A stretch of DNA of 64,000 nt from Roseomonas xinghualingensis (GTDB lineage Bacteria; Pseudomonadota; Alphaproteobacteria; Acetobacterales; Acetobacteraceae), in assembly GCF_025791835.1 (NCBI RefSeq), contig NZ_JAOXLP010000011.1:81060-145059 (forward strand), in the 5' to 3' direction. The position numbers were made by a program, and so were the translations under genes. The notes beneath the pieces are model-generated. The model ran no database searches. It had not been told where the DNA came from and saw nothing but the letters and a program-made list of their open reading frames with translations. Below are positions 8,516 through 16,708 of the stretch, piece by piece; the first letter of the stretch is position 1, and every line of letters begins with the position of its first letter.

Positions 8516-9259
8516 ATGAACCAGCGACGCAAGGCCGCGCTCGTCACAGGCGCGGGGCGCAATATCGGCCGGGCCGTGGCGCTTGGACTCGCGCGGGATG
8601 GCTTCGGTGTCGTGATCAATGGTTCATCGAGTCGCGATGCCTGCGAAGCGGTGGCGCAGGAGATCCGCCAGGCCGGAGGGGAGGCCATCGTCGCGATGGG
8701 CGATGTCGGCCGGCAGGAGGAATGCGCCCGTATCGCTGCCGAGGCCATCGACCGCTTCGGTGGCGTTGATGTCCTCGTCAACAACGCTGCCTGGCGGCCC
8801 AGCAAGCCCTTCCTGGACATGAGCGACGAGGAATGGCGCCGCGTCATCTCCATCGATCTCGATGCCGCAGTCTGGCTGGCTCGCGCCTGCCTGCCGGGCA
8901 TGGTGGAACGTGGCTGGGGGCGTATCGTGAATTTCACCGGCATGAACGCCATCCATGGCTATGACGGGCACGCGCCGGTTTCGGTCGCGAAGCATGGAGT
9001 CTGGGGGCTGACGAAGGCGCTGGCGAAGGAGTTCGGCCCGAAGGGGATCACCGTCAACGCGATCTCGCCGGGCACCATCGCCTCGGATGGCGAGGATGAG
9101 GAATCGATGCGCCGCCGCCTGGCATCGGTGCAGCGCATTCCGGTCGGCCGCCTGGGCATGCCCAGCGACCTCGCCACCGTGGTGCAGATGCTGGTTTCCG
9201 AAGGTGGCGGCTTCGTCAACGGCCAGATGCTGCAGGTCAACGGCGGCGCGCAGACCTGA
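8516..9259 (+). CDS. Short-chain dehydrogenase/reductase homologue lacking the catalytic Tyr
   Basis: The product has 247 residues, a classical SDR length. The N-terminal cofactor motif is TGAGRNIG, followed by the NNAAW motif and a C-terminal NGQMLQVNGGAQ. The active-site YxxxK is altered: the aligned stretch reads VSVAK, so Val155 occupies the Tyr position while Lys159 is kept, and the preceding Ser position is also not Ser (IVNFTGMNA region). It may therefore be non-enzymatic or use another residue. ATG 8516 is chosen because GAGGA sits ten bases upstream; an ATG at 8489 lacks such a site. It is a single gene with no informative operon partner. Confidence 0.82.
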   Translation: MNQRRKAALVTGAGRNIGRAVALGLARDGFGVVINGSSSRDACEAVAQEIRQAGGEAIVAMGDVGRQEECARIAAEAIDRFGGVDVLVNNAAWRPSKPFLDMSDEEWRRVISIDLDAAVWLARACLPGMVERGWGRIVNFTGMNAIHGYDGHAPVSVAKHGVWGLTKALAKEFGPKGITVNAISPGTIASDGEDEESMRRRLASVQRIPVGRLGMPSDLATVVQMLVSEGGGFVNGQMLQVNGGAQT

Positions 9260-9277
9260 ACATGCGCGGCGGGTGGA

Positions 9278-9853
9278 TCAGTAGGGTTCCGCCCGCCGCA
9301 GCAAGGGCCATCGCGCCAGCCAGCCCTTCGCCGCGACACGCCTTTCGACGATGTCGCGCTTCTCCCCGGTGAAGCGCGGGGCGGGACGGATCACTCCGCC
9401 AAGCAGGTCTTCCAGCCCCAGCGGCGCCAGAATCTCCACCGCTCCTCCGTTCAGGCGCGCGGCGACGGCGGTTGCCGTCTCGGGCCAGTGGCGCATCGCA
9501 TCGGCGGTGTCGCGATAGGGTGCATCGCCGTTCCGCGCATGCATCCGCGCCTGGTTGGTGACCGACCAGTCCACGCCGGGCAGCGCCGCGCGCAGCCTGG
9601 CCTCAAGCACGCGATCCTCCGACATGGACGGCGCCGCACCGAACCACACCACGTCCACATCGCCGCGGCACGGAGACGGCCGGCGTCCATGCAGCGCATC
9701 CCAGGCAATGTCGCGCAGGAAGCCGGCGCCGATCCAGGCATCGGGCAGGTCCAGCGCCGCGACCTCGCGCAGCAGGGCCATCCGCCACGGATCCGCCCTG
9801 ATCAGGGCACGCAGCCGCGCCGGGGCGTCCATGGCACCTCTCCAATCCGTCAT
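9278..9853 (-). CDS. Nucleotidyltransferase-family protein (COG3575/DUF925-like)
   Basis: The product has 191 residues. A GAGFLRDIAWDALHG stretch followed by DVDVVWF gives the G-[x]-[D-x-D] pattern of the nucleotidyltransferase fold. The remainder (RFTGEKRDIVERRV near the C-terminus) fits the uncharacterised bacterial NTP_transf_6 family. The biological substrate is unknown. An internal Met (9832) gives an equally plausible start (MDAPARL). It is convergent with the SDR gene; a GC-rich 8-bp inverted repeat (9266-9273 with 9292-9299) spans the junction and could help end transcription. Confidence 0.72.
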   Translation of the reverse strand: MTDWRGAMDAPARLRALIRADPWRMALLREVAALDLPDAWIGAGFLRDIAWDALHGRRPSPCRGDVDVVWFGAAPSMSEDRVLEARLRAALPGVDWSVTNQARMHARNGDAPYRDTADAMRHWPETATAVAARLNGGAVEILAPLGLEDLLGGVIRPAPRFTGEKRDIVERRVAAKGWLARWPLLRRAEPY

Positions 9854-9933
9854 CTGGTGCTGCCTTATGATCCCTGGGCAAGGCCGGAGGCAGGACCATG
9901 ATAGGATGGGTCACGCCATTGAGGAGGCATTGC

Positions 9934-10485
9934 ATGGCAGGGAACGGGCTTTCGGGCGGGGGCACTGCTCGCCGCACCATGCTGGCTCTGGCCCTCGCGA
10001 TGCCGGCCCTCCGCCCGGCTTTGGCGCAGGAGGAGCCTGGTGAGATCACCGTCGCCGGTCGGCGCCTTGTCCTGAACGGCATTGGCCGCCGCCGCTTCCT
10101 CGGGTTCGAGGTGGTGCGCGGCTGGCTCTATCTGGAACGGCGCAGCAGCGATGCCGCCGCGATTCTTGCCTCGAACGGGGTGAAGCTGCTGCGGCTGCGT
10201 TATCTGGTCAGCGTCTCGAAGAGCCGCCTGGTGAGCAACTGGGAGGAAGGCTTCCGCGACGGGTGTGGCTGCGAGATGCCAGCCGCCTTCCGTGCCAGGT
10301 TGCGGGACCTGCCAGCGGGGCAGGTTGAGGACTGGCTCTTCCTGCCCGATCGCACCGACATCGCCTATGCCGGGGAGCCGCCTGCCTCACTTGGACCCCG
10401 CCAGGGGGTGCCAATGCTGGCGAGCTTCATCGGACCAGACGCCGCGAGCGACGGGCTGCGCAGGGGCCTCCTGGGCCTGGGCTGA
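9934..10485 (+). CDS. Exported chalcone-isomerase-like protein
   Basis: The product has 183 residues with a signal peptide (ARRTMLALALAMPALRP, then ALAQ). The mature part shows the CHI-like fold layout: GEITVAGRRLVLNGIGRRR, FEVVRGWLYLERR and LLRLRYLVSVSKSRL. This resembles the bacterial Chalcone_3 domain family, whose members are periplasmic and have no proven isomerase activity. The ATG at 9934 is preceded by a strong GAGGAGG; an in-frame ATG at 9898 is less likely. No operon partner is present. The function cannot be stated beyond a periplasmic CHI-like fold. Confidence 0.7.
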   Translation: MAGNGLSGGGTARRTMLALALAMPALRPALAQEEPGEITVAGRRLVLNGIGRRRFLGFEVVRGWLYLERRSSDAAAILASNGVKLLRLRYLVSVSKSRLVSNWEEGFRDGCGCEMPAAFRARLRDLPAGQVEDWLFLPDRTDIAYAGEPPASLGPRQGVPMLASFIGPDAASDGLRRGLLGLG

Positions 10486-10497
10486 GTGCCCGGGCCC
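10473..10497. terminator. Hairpin between convergent genes
   Basis: A 10-bp stem with one G-U type pair (10473-10482 with 10488-10497) and a 5-base loop spans the TGA of the CHI-like gene. It lies just before the stop of the opposite gene. No clear U-tract follows on either strand, but the location suits a bidirectional transcription end. Confidence 0.45.
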
Positions 10498-10509
10498 AGA
10501 CGCCCGACA

Positions 10510-11529
10510 TCAGCCGAACATCGCCTTCACCGCCGCCGGGTCCACCGCGTCGATCGTCGCGGGCTGCCAGCGCGGGGCGTTGTCCTTGTCCACCAGCACG
10601 GCGCGCACGCCCTCGGCGAAGTCCGGGTGGCGTGTCACGGCGCGGGTGAGGACCAGCTCCATCGCCAGGCAGGCGGGCAGGTCCATGCCGGCGCCGCGCC
10701 GCAGCAGTTCCAGCGTCACGGCCATGGAGGTTGGGGACATGCGGTGCAGCACCGCCAGCTGGGCGCGGGACCACTCGCTGTCCTCGGCGGCGAGGATGGC
10801 CATGATCGAGGCAATGTCGTCCGGCGCGAAGCAGCGCTCGATCGCCGGGCGCTCCGCTGCCACCCGGCCGGGCGGCACGGCGGCGACGAAGCGCTCCACC
10901 ATGCCGGCATCGCCAGTCAGCAGGGCCTCCCGCAGCGCCGCCAGCTTCTCACGCGGGACATGATGCGTGGCGAGCCCCGCTTCCACGGCTTCCGCGCCAT
11001 GCAGCCGCGCCCCGGTGAGCGCCAGATATTTGCCCATCGCGCCATTCGCGCCCGGCAGGCGCGGCAGGGCGTAGGAGGTGCCGACATCGGGGAAAAGGGC
11101 GATGGCCGTCTCCGGCATGGCGAGCATGGCATGCTCCGTCACCACCCGATGGCTGCCATGGATCGAGACACCGATGCCGCCACCCATGCACACGCCATCG
11201 ATCAGGCTGATCCAGGGCTTGGGGAATTCCGCGATCATCCGGTTCAGCGCGTATTCGGTGGTGAAGAAGCGCTCCACCGTCTCCGTGTCTCTGGCCAGCA
11301 CGGCCGCCCGCATGGCGCGCACGTCGCCGCCGGCGCAGAAGGCGCGGCCGCCGGCCCCTTCCAGCACCACGAGGTCGATGGCGGGATCATCGCGGAAGCG
11401 TGTTGCGGCTTCGGTCAGCGCGTCGATCATACCCTGGTCCAGGGCGTTCAGCGCGCGCGGACGGTTCATCAGGATCAGGCCCGCGCGGCCCTCGATACGC
11501 GCCAGCACGCTCGCTTCAGCCTCGTCCAT
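10510..11529 (-). CDS. 3-hydroxyisobutyryl-CoA hydrolase-like enoyl-CoA hydratase/isomerase family protein
   Basis: The product has 339 residues, longer than simple crotonases and matching the HIBYL-CoA hydrolase subgroup. Visible motifs are MNRPRALNALD, GRAFCAGGDVRAM (oxyanion/CoA region), GVCMGGGIGVSIHG, and MPETAIALFPDVGTSY, which carries the Glu and Asp used by HIBCH enzymes. The enzyme hydrolyses 3-hydroxyisobutyryl-CoA in valine breakdown. The C-terminal HPDFAEGVRAVLVDKD segment is also typical. It is a single gene here with no other valine-pathway enzyme in the window, so the role is assigned from sequence alone. Confidence 0.87.
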   Translation of the reverse strand: MDEAEASVLARIEGRAGLILMNRPRALNALDQGMIDALTEAATRFRDDPAIDLVVLEGAGGRAFCAGGDVRAMRAAVLARDTETVERFFTTEYALNRMIAEFPKPWISLIDGVCMGGGIGVSIHGSHRVVTEHAMLAMPETAIALFPDVGTSYALPRLPGANGAMGKYLALTGARLHGAEAVEAGLATHHVPREKLAALREALLTGDAGMVERFVAAVPPGRVAAERPAIERCFAPDDIASIMAILAAEDSEWSRAQLAVLHRMSPTSMAVTLELLRRGAGMDLPACLAMELVLTRAVTRHPDFAEGVRAVLVDKDNAPRWQPATIDAVDPAAVKAMFG

Positions 11530-11669
11530 GCCCGTTCCGCTCCTTTTTCTGCCATCCCGGGCTAGCCTCCCTCCGGGGCCTCGGCAAGCCGGTGGCGGGC
11601 TGGCGCGGAAGGAGCGGTTGACACTGCGTGCCCGCGCCGCGATGGCTCGGCCCCCATGTGGAGGGTTCC

Positions 11670-12869
11670 ATGGCGCGGAAACTGGTGACGTTCGGAACTG
11701 AGGGCACGGTTTTCGCTGCCGATGCCGCGCCGCGCCCGACCCCGGCCGCCATGCCCAGGAAGCCAGCCGGCGGGCCGCCGGTGCTGGTGATGGAGGGCCT
11801 GCGCAAGGCGGGGCGGAAGGACGGCCCGCATCTTCTCTCCTGGATGGAGCTGGAGGTGGCGCGGGGGGAGATGCTCAGCCTTCTCGGCCCGGCCGGTGCC
11901 GGGAAGAGCACCGCCATCGACCTCGTCGCGGGCTTCCTGCAGCCGGATGCCGGGCGGCTGCTGATGGGCGGCGAGAAGCTGGAGCGCCTGCCGCCGCACC
12001 GGCGCGACATCGGGCTGGTTTCATCCTTGCCCGATCTTTTCCCGGATCTGACCCTGCTCGGGAATGTTACCCTGCCGTTGGAAGCGCGCGGCGTGGCGCG
12101 GGCGGAACGTGAGGAACGCGCCGCCGCCATGCTCGAACGCTGGGGTGTTCCGGCCTCCCTCGGGCACGAGAAGCCCGGCACGCTACCCTTGGCGCGGCAG
12201 TCGCGCGTGGCTTTCGCTCGTGCCCTCGTCCACAATCCGGCCCTGCTGCTGCTGGACGATCCGCTGCGTGGCCTGGATGGGGAGGAGCGCGCGGCCCTGG
12301 CCGCCGATCTCCACCGCCTGCGCCGGGAACTGGGCCTCACCATCCTGCATGCCACGCGGGACCCGTCCCTTGCCCTCACCCTTTCGGACCGGGTGGCGGT
12401 GCTGGATGGAGGACGGATGCGGCAGATCGGCACGCCGCGGGATCTCTATGAGACGCCGGCCGACCCGGTGGTGGCCGCCCTTACTGGCCCCTGCAACCGC
12501 CTGCCCGGGACGGTGCTCACCATCATGGATGGCACCTGCCGGATTCGCCTCGATTGCGGGGTGGAGGTGTTGGGCCTGCCGGTCACCGGGCCGGAGGGTT
12601 CGCCCATGGCGGGCGGTCGCGGGCTGCTGGTGATCCGGCCCGAGCAACTGGCCGTCGCTCCTCTTTCGGCCGTCGAGATGGGCGCGGAAGTGGTGCCGGC
12701 CCGGCTGCTGGAGGCCAGCTTCGCCGGTGACCATACCCGCCTGCGGCTTTCGATCGGCGCCGGGGGCGAGTTGATTGCCCATCGCCCTGTCGGCCTGCCC
12801 CTGCCGGAGATTGGCGGGGATGCATCAGTGGCCTGGAATCTCTCCGCTGCGCGCATCCATGCCGGCTGA
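11670..12869 (+). CDS. Polyamine/iron-type ABC transporter ATPase with degenerate motifs
   Basis: The product has 399 residues, with a PotA-like ATPase domain (about 30-270) and a C-terminal TOBE-like part. Walker A (GPAGAGKST) is intact, but the other catalytic elements diverge. The Q-loop glutamine is Ser119, the LSGGQ signature reads LPLAR (172-176), the Walker B glutamate is Asp197 (LLLLDDPLRGLD), and the switch histidine is Arg230 (HATRDPSLAL). The fold elements around them, e.g. LTLSDRVAVLDGGRMRQIGTP, are well preserved, so this is not a reading error. It heads a four-gene importer operon. ATG 11670 (MARKLV) is used; an upstream in-frame ATG at 11628 exists. Whether it hydrolyses ATP is doubtful. 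Confidence 0.83.
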   Translation: MARKLVTFGTEGTVFAADAAPRPTPAAMPRKPAGGPPVLVMEGLRKAGRKDGPHLLSWMELEVARGEMLSLLGPAGAGKSTAIDLVAGFLQPDAGRLLMGGEKLERLPPHRRDIGLVSSLPDLFPDLTLLGNVTLPLEARGVARAEREERAAAMLERWGVPASLGHEKPGTLPLARQSRVAFARALVHNPALLLLDDPLRGLDGEERAALAADLHRLRRELGLTILHATRDPSLALTLSDRVAVLDGGRMRQIGTPRDLYETPADPVVAALTGPCNRLPGTVLTIMDGTCRIRLDCGVEVLGLPVTGPEGSPMAGGRGLLVIRPEQLAVAPLSAVEMGAEVVPARLLEASFAGDHTRLRLSIGAGGELIAHRPVGLPLPEIGGDASVAWNLSAARIHAG

Positions 12870-12939
12870 GCGGGTGCCAAGAGGGGCCATTCTGGCCTAG
12901 TCTGAGCCGCACCACGGAACGGGACGAGCGAAACCCGCC

Positions 12940-13983
12940 ATGCCCCCGAAGCGCCCGATCACGCGCCGGCTGCTGGCCGCTTCCCCCCTCGTCCTGGCGG
13001 GGCGGCCGAGCCATGCCCAGGGACGCGACCTCACCATCGTTTCCTGGGGCGGTTCCTATCAGGACGTGCAGCGCGAGGTGCTGTTCCGCCCTTATCAGCG
13101 CGCCACCGGCCAGCGCCTGCTGGAGGAGACCTGGGATGGCGGGATGGCGTCGCTGCGCGACCGCGACCGCACCAGCCGCTGGGATCTCGTGCAGGTGGAG
13201 GGCGACGAACTGCTTCTCGGCTGCGACGAGGGGTTGTTCGAGAAGATCACCCCGGAAGCGGTGGGCGGCGCGGAGCGCTACATTCCGGGCACGCTGACGG
13301 AATGCGGCGTCGGCAACATCCTCTATGGCTTCGTGCTGGCCTATCGGCGCGGCGGAGTGGCGCCCGAGGGCTGGGCCGATTTCTTCGACACCGGGCGCTT
13401 CCCCGGACGCCGCGCCATGCGGAAGGGGGCGAAGACCACCCTGGAGATCGCGCTGCTCGCCGATGGCGTGGCGCCGGATCAGGTTTATCGCGTCCTTGGT
13501 ACGGCGGCGGGGGCGGACCGGGCCTTCCGCCGGCTGGAGGCGTTGCGCCCCTCTCTCGTCTGGTGGACCCAGGGTAGCGAGCCGCCGCGCCTGCTCTCGG
13601 CCGGGGATGTCACCATGTCCGTCGCCTATAACGGCCGCATCGATGCTGCGAACCGCGAGGATGCCGCCGATCTCGGCATCGTCTGGTCCGGCCAGCTGCT
13701 GGCGCAGGACAGCTGGGCGATCCTGCGTGGCAGCCCGAACCGGGAGCGCGCACTGGCCTTTCTGCGCTTCGTGAGCGCGCCCGCTATCCAGGCGGGGCTG
13801 CCGATGCATATTCCCTATGGCGTCACCCTACAGGGCGCCGAGGCTGGTCTGCCGGATGAGGTGCTGGCGAACCTGCCCACCGCGCCGGACAATGCCCGCG
13901 GCGCGCTGCGCATCGATGACAGGTTCTGGCACAACCATCTCGACCGGCTGGAGCGCAGTTTCACGATCTGGATGAACCGTTGA
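12940..13983 (+). CDS. Spermidine/putrescine-type ABC transporter substrate-binding protein
   Basis: The product has 347 residues with an RR-containing signal peptide (ITRRLLAASPLVLAG, cleavage near SHAQG). The mature start DLTIVSWGGSYQDVQREVLF is diagnostic for the PotD-like/ABC_sbp family 1 receptors. Later elements include GNILYGFVLAY, VTMSVAYNGRID and LLAQDSWAI. It would deliver a polyamine-like or other small organic solute to the two following permeases. It lies 70 bp downstream of the ATPase gene, and its stop overlaps the next start (TTGA). The exact ligand is not deducible. Confidence 0.85.
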   Translation: MPPKRPITRRLLAASPLVLAGRPSHAQGRDLTIVSWGGSYQDVQREVLFRPYQRATGQRLLEETWDGGMASLRDRDRTSRWDLVQVEGDELLLGCDEGLFEKITPEAVGGAERYIPGTLTECGVGNILYGFVLAYRRGGVAPEGWADFFDTGRFPGRRAMRKGAKTTLEIALLADGVAPDQVYRVLGTAAGADRAFRRLEALRPSLVWWTQGSEPPRLLSAGDVTMSVAYNGRIDAANREDAADLGIVWSGQLLAQDSWAILRGSPNRERALAFLRFVSAPAIQAGLPMHIPYGVTLQGAEAGLPDEVLANLPTAPDNARGALRIDDRFWHNHLDRLERSFTIWMNR

Positions 13984-15101
13984 GCCTTAATCCCCTGCGA
14001 TTGGGCGCGCTGAAGGGCGCGCTTCTGGCCATGCCCCTTGTCCTGCTGGTGCTGGCAGGCGTGGCAGCGCCCATCGGCCTCCTGCTCTGGCGTTCGGTCG
14101 AGGAGACCGAGGTCGCGCCGGCCCTGCCGCGTACGCAGCGCGCGCTGCGTCTCTGGGATGGCAAGGGCCTGCCGGATGACCTGGCCTTCGAAACCCTGGC
14201 CACCGATCTGGCCGCCCTGCGCGCGGCGGGCGTGCCGGGGGCGGAGGCGATCGAGCGCGCCGCCCGCCGCCTTGCCGCCGACCGGCCGGAACTGGCCCAG
14301 GCGCTGCCCGGCACCGCCGAGCGTTCGGCCGAGACGATCACCTCCCGCGCCACCTCCACCCTTGTGGCCGATCCGGCCTGGGGCGAGGCCGAGAACTGGG
14401 CTGCGCTGCAACGGGCCGTGGCCTGGCCCTCCAGCTTCCACCTGCTGGCAGCGATCGGGCTGCGCCATAGGGCGGAGGGAGGGTTCGAGGAATCCCCGCA
14501 AGGCCCACAGGCCCGCGCGCAGCTTGGCCGCGGGTTTGGCGGGGCGCTGCTGGCGACGCTGGCCTGTCTCATCCTTGCCTGGCCATTGGCGCGCTGGATC
14601 GCGGGGGCCGCACCGCGCCGGGCTGCCATCCTCGCGGCCGCGACTCTTCTGCCTCTGCTGGCTGGTGAAGCGGTGCGGGCGGCGGGCTGGCTCCCCCTGC
14701 TGGGGATGGGGTCGGTGGCGGCTTTCGCGGTGCTGGCGCTCGGCCTGCTGCCGCTGATGGTGCTGCCGGTCGCCCTTGCCCTGCGGCAGGCCGGGCCGCG
14801 CCTGCCGCGTGCCGCCGCCACGCTTGGCCTCTCCCCCTGGCAGGTGTTCCGGCGCATCCGCCTGCCTCAGGCGCGGGGCGGCATCGCCCTGGGCTGTGCC
14901 CTTGTCTTCACCCAGGCGCTGGGCAGTTTCGTCGCGGCGGAACTGCTGGCACCGAAAACGCCGACCGCCGCCAGCGCCCTGGCGGCGGCGGCGCGGGGTG
15001 GCGAATGGGGCACGGCCGGGGCGCTGGCTGCCTTCCTCCTTCTGCCTGCCCTGCTGGTTGCCGGGCTGCTGCTGCGCTTTGGCCGGCGAGGTGCCGCATG
15101 A
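13980..15101 (+). CDS. ABC transporter permease, PotB-like, with long periplasmic insert
   Basis: The product has 373 residues. A first membrane span (about 17-38) is followed by roughly 140 residues of hydrophilic, mostly helical sequence before the remaining spans (about 180-360). This large loop between TM1 and TM2 occurs in some PotB-type permeases. The EAA region reads AAATLGLSPWQVFRRIRLP. The TTG at 13980 overlaps the TGA of the binding-protein gene, which supports translational coupling despite the rare start codon. It forms a heterodimer with the next permease. Confidence 0.8.
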   Translation: MSLNPLRLGALKGALLAMPLVLLVLAGVAAPIGLLLWRSVEETEVAPALPRTQRALRLWDGKGLPDDLAFETLATDLAALRAAGVPGAEAIERAARRLAADRPELAQALPGTAERSAETITSRATSTLVADPAWGEAENWAALQRAVAWPSSFHLLAAIGLRHRAEGGFEESPQGPQARAQLGRGFGGALLATLACLILAWPLARWIAGAAPRRAAILAAATLLPLLAGEAVRAAGWLPLLGMGSVAAFAVLALGLLPLMVLPVALALRQAGPRLPRAAATLGLSPWQVFRRIRLPQARGGIALGCALVFTQALGSFVAAELLAPKTPTAASALAAAARGGEWGTAGALAAFLLLPALLVAGLLLRFGRRGAA

Positions 15102-15775
15102 TTCGTCTGGCCGCTCTTCTCGTTCTTCTGGCGCTGCTGGCGCCGCTTCCCACCCTGTTGCTGGCGGGCGGGGCAGCGGATGCGGGCGAAGCCTTGCGGA
15201 ACAGCCTGCTGACGGCGCTTCCCGCGGCCCTGGCTTCGACGCTTCTGGGCACTGCCGCCGGCATCGGGCTGCAGGCCCGTTTCCTCGGCCGTGGCCTGGC
15301 CCTGGCCCTGATCGGGCTGCCTCTCCTGCTGCCGCCCGCCATTCCCGCCGCCGCGCTGATGCTGGCTGCCGAGCACAGCGGCCATGGCGCCGGCCTGCCG
15401 GGGGCGGTGCTCTGGCACATGCTGCTGGGAGCGCCGCTAGTGACCGCCATCATTTGGGCGGCGCTGCGCCGGATCGATCCCGCGCTGTTCCGCGTCGCTG
15501 CCGCTTGCGGGGTGTCGCCGGGATTGGCCGTCCGCCGGATCGTATGGCCACGGCTGCTGCCGGCCATGCTGCTGGGGGCGGGGCTGAGCTTCGGCCTTTC
15601 GATGGGTGAGAGCACCCTGGCGGTGATGTCCGGAACGGGCACATTGCCTGTGGCGGTGCTGTCCGGCGCGGGATCGGTGGCCGCCGTGATCTGGCCGCTC
15701 CTGGCCGCGGTGGGAGCCCTGGTGCTGGTCCTCGCGGCCGGGCAGCCGCGCGGCGAGGCGCCGCCCCCCGCATAG
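15098..15775 (+). CDS. ABC transporter permease, PotC-like
   Basis: The product has 225 residues and about six membrane spans. The EAA loop is VAAACGVSPGLAVRRIVWPRLLPA (about 130-153), followed by a GAGLSFGLSMGESTLAVM segment found in PotC-type permeases. ATG 15098 overlaps the preceding permease stop (ATGA). It is shorter than many PotC proteins at the N-terminus but contains the full BPD_transp_1 region. It is the last gene of the importer operon; the next gene starts 82 bp on with its own ribosome site. Confidence 0.8.
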   Translation: MIRLAALLVLLALLAPLPTLLLAGGAADAGEALRNSLLTALPAALASTLLGTAAGIGLQARFLGRGLALALIGLPLLLPPAIPAAALMLAAEHSGHGAGLPGAVLWHMLLGAPLVTAIIWAALRRIDPALFRVAAACGVSPGLAVRRIVWPRLLPAMLLGAGLSFGLSMGESTLAVMSGTGTLPVAVLSGAGSVAAVIWPLLAAVGALVLVLAAGQPRGEAPPPA

Positions 15776-15856
15776 GTGCGGGCGGCGCAACCGTGGAGCC
15801 CCTCCGCGCTTACCCCGGCGGGGCAGATCGCCCTGACCTCCCGGGAGAACCATGCC

Positions 15857-16582
15857 GTGATCCTCGCTCCTCGCCGCACCCTTCTGGCTGGGCTGCCCGC
15901 ACTTGCGGCCCTTGCCACGCTGCGTCCGGCCCAGGCCCAGAGCCCGGCTCCGTCCGGCCCGCATAGTCTGCCGCCGCTGCCCTACGCGCCTTCGGCCAAT
16001 GAGCCGCATATCGATGCGCAGACCATGGAGCTGCACCATGGCCGCCATCACCAGGCCTATGTCACGGCCTTGAACAACGCGCTGAAGGACCATGGGCAAC
16101 TCGCCTCCATGCCGCTGCAGGAGCTGTTGGCGAATCTGAACCAGGTGCCGGAGAGCATTCGCACCACCATCCGGAACAATGGTGGCGGCCACGCCAATCA
16201 CAGCATGTTCTGGCAGGTAATGGGCGGGAAGGGCGGGGCGCCCTCGGGTGAACTGGCCCAGGCCATCACCCGCGACCTGGGCGGCTTCGAGAAGATGAAG
16301 GCCGATTTTAACGCCGCCGGCGCCGGGCGCTTCGGCAGCGGCTGGGTCTTCGTCACCGTCGCCCCGGACGGCAAGCTGGCGCTCACCACTCGGCCGAACC
16401 AGGACACGCCGCTCTTCGAGGGCGAGCGCGTGCTGTTCGGTAATGATGTGTGGGAGCACGCCTATTACCTGAAGTACCAGAACCGCCGCCCGGAATACCT
16501 TGCCGCGTGGTGGAACGTGGTGGACTGGGACAAGGTGGGCGATCGCTACGCAGCGGCGAAGGCTGGGAAGCTCACCCTCTGA
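15857..16582 (+). CDS. Exported Fe/Mn superoxide dismutase
   Basis: The product has 241 residues. An N-terminal extension APRRTLLAGLPALAALATL followed by AQAQ looks like a twin-arginine-type signal, so the enzyme is probably periplasmic. The Fe/Mn SOD core is complete: His in MELHHGRHHQAYV, His in NGGGHANHSMFW, and Asp/His in NDVWEHAYYLKYQNRR. It dismutates superoxide. GTG 15857 is chosen because GGGAGA lies eight bases upstream and the signal peptide starts there; further upstream codons look non-coding. Metal preference cannot be fixed by eye. Confidence 0.9.
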   Translation: MILAPRRTLLAGLPALAALATLRPAQAQSPAPSGPHSLPPLPYAPSANEPHIDAQTMELHHGRHHQAYVTALNNALKDHGQLASMPLQELLANLNQVPESIRTTIRNNGGGHANHSMFWQVMGGKGGAPSGELAQAITRDLGGFEKMKADFNAAGAGRFGSGWVFVTVAPDGKLALTTRPNQDTPLFEGERVLFGNDVWEHAYYLKYQNRRPEYLAAWWNVVDWDKVGDRYAAAKAGKLTL

Positions 16583-16594
16583 GCGTCCGTACCG

Positions 16595-16628
16595 GGGCTC
16601 CGCCAGGGTGGCGGCTGCCCCGGAGCCC
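16595..16628 (+). terminator. Terminator after the superoxide dismutase gene
   Basis: A perfect 8-bp stem (16595-16602 with 16621-16628) encloses an 18-base, itself GC-rich loop, 13 bp after the sod stop, and is followed by a short TTTT at 16637-16640. Confidence 0.5.
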
Positions 16629-16708
16629 GTAAGGGGTTTTGACTCCATGGTCACGGGCCTATGCTCCCGTGGCCCGGAACGGGTGGAACAGATGAGGGAA
16701 CGTCTACG

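Noticed and set aside
9266..9299. 8-bp GC-rich inverted repeat between convergent SDR and nucleotidyltransferase genes
   Set aside because: It overlaps the coding end of the second gene, has an 18-base loop and no U-tract, so it is mentioned with the gene but not called as a terminator.
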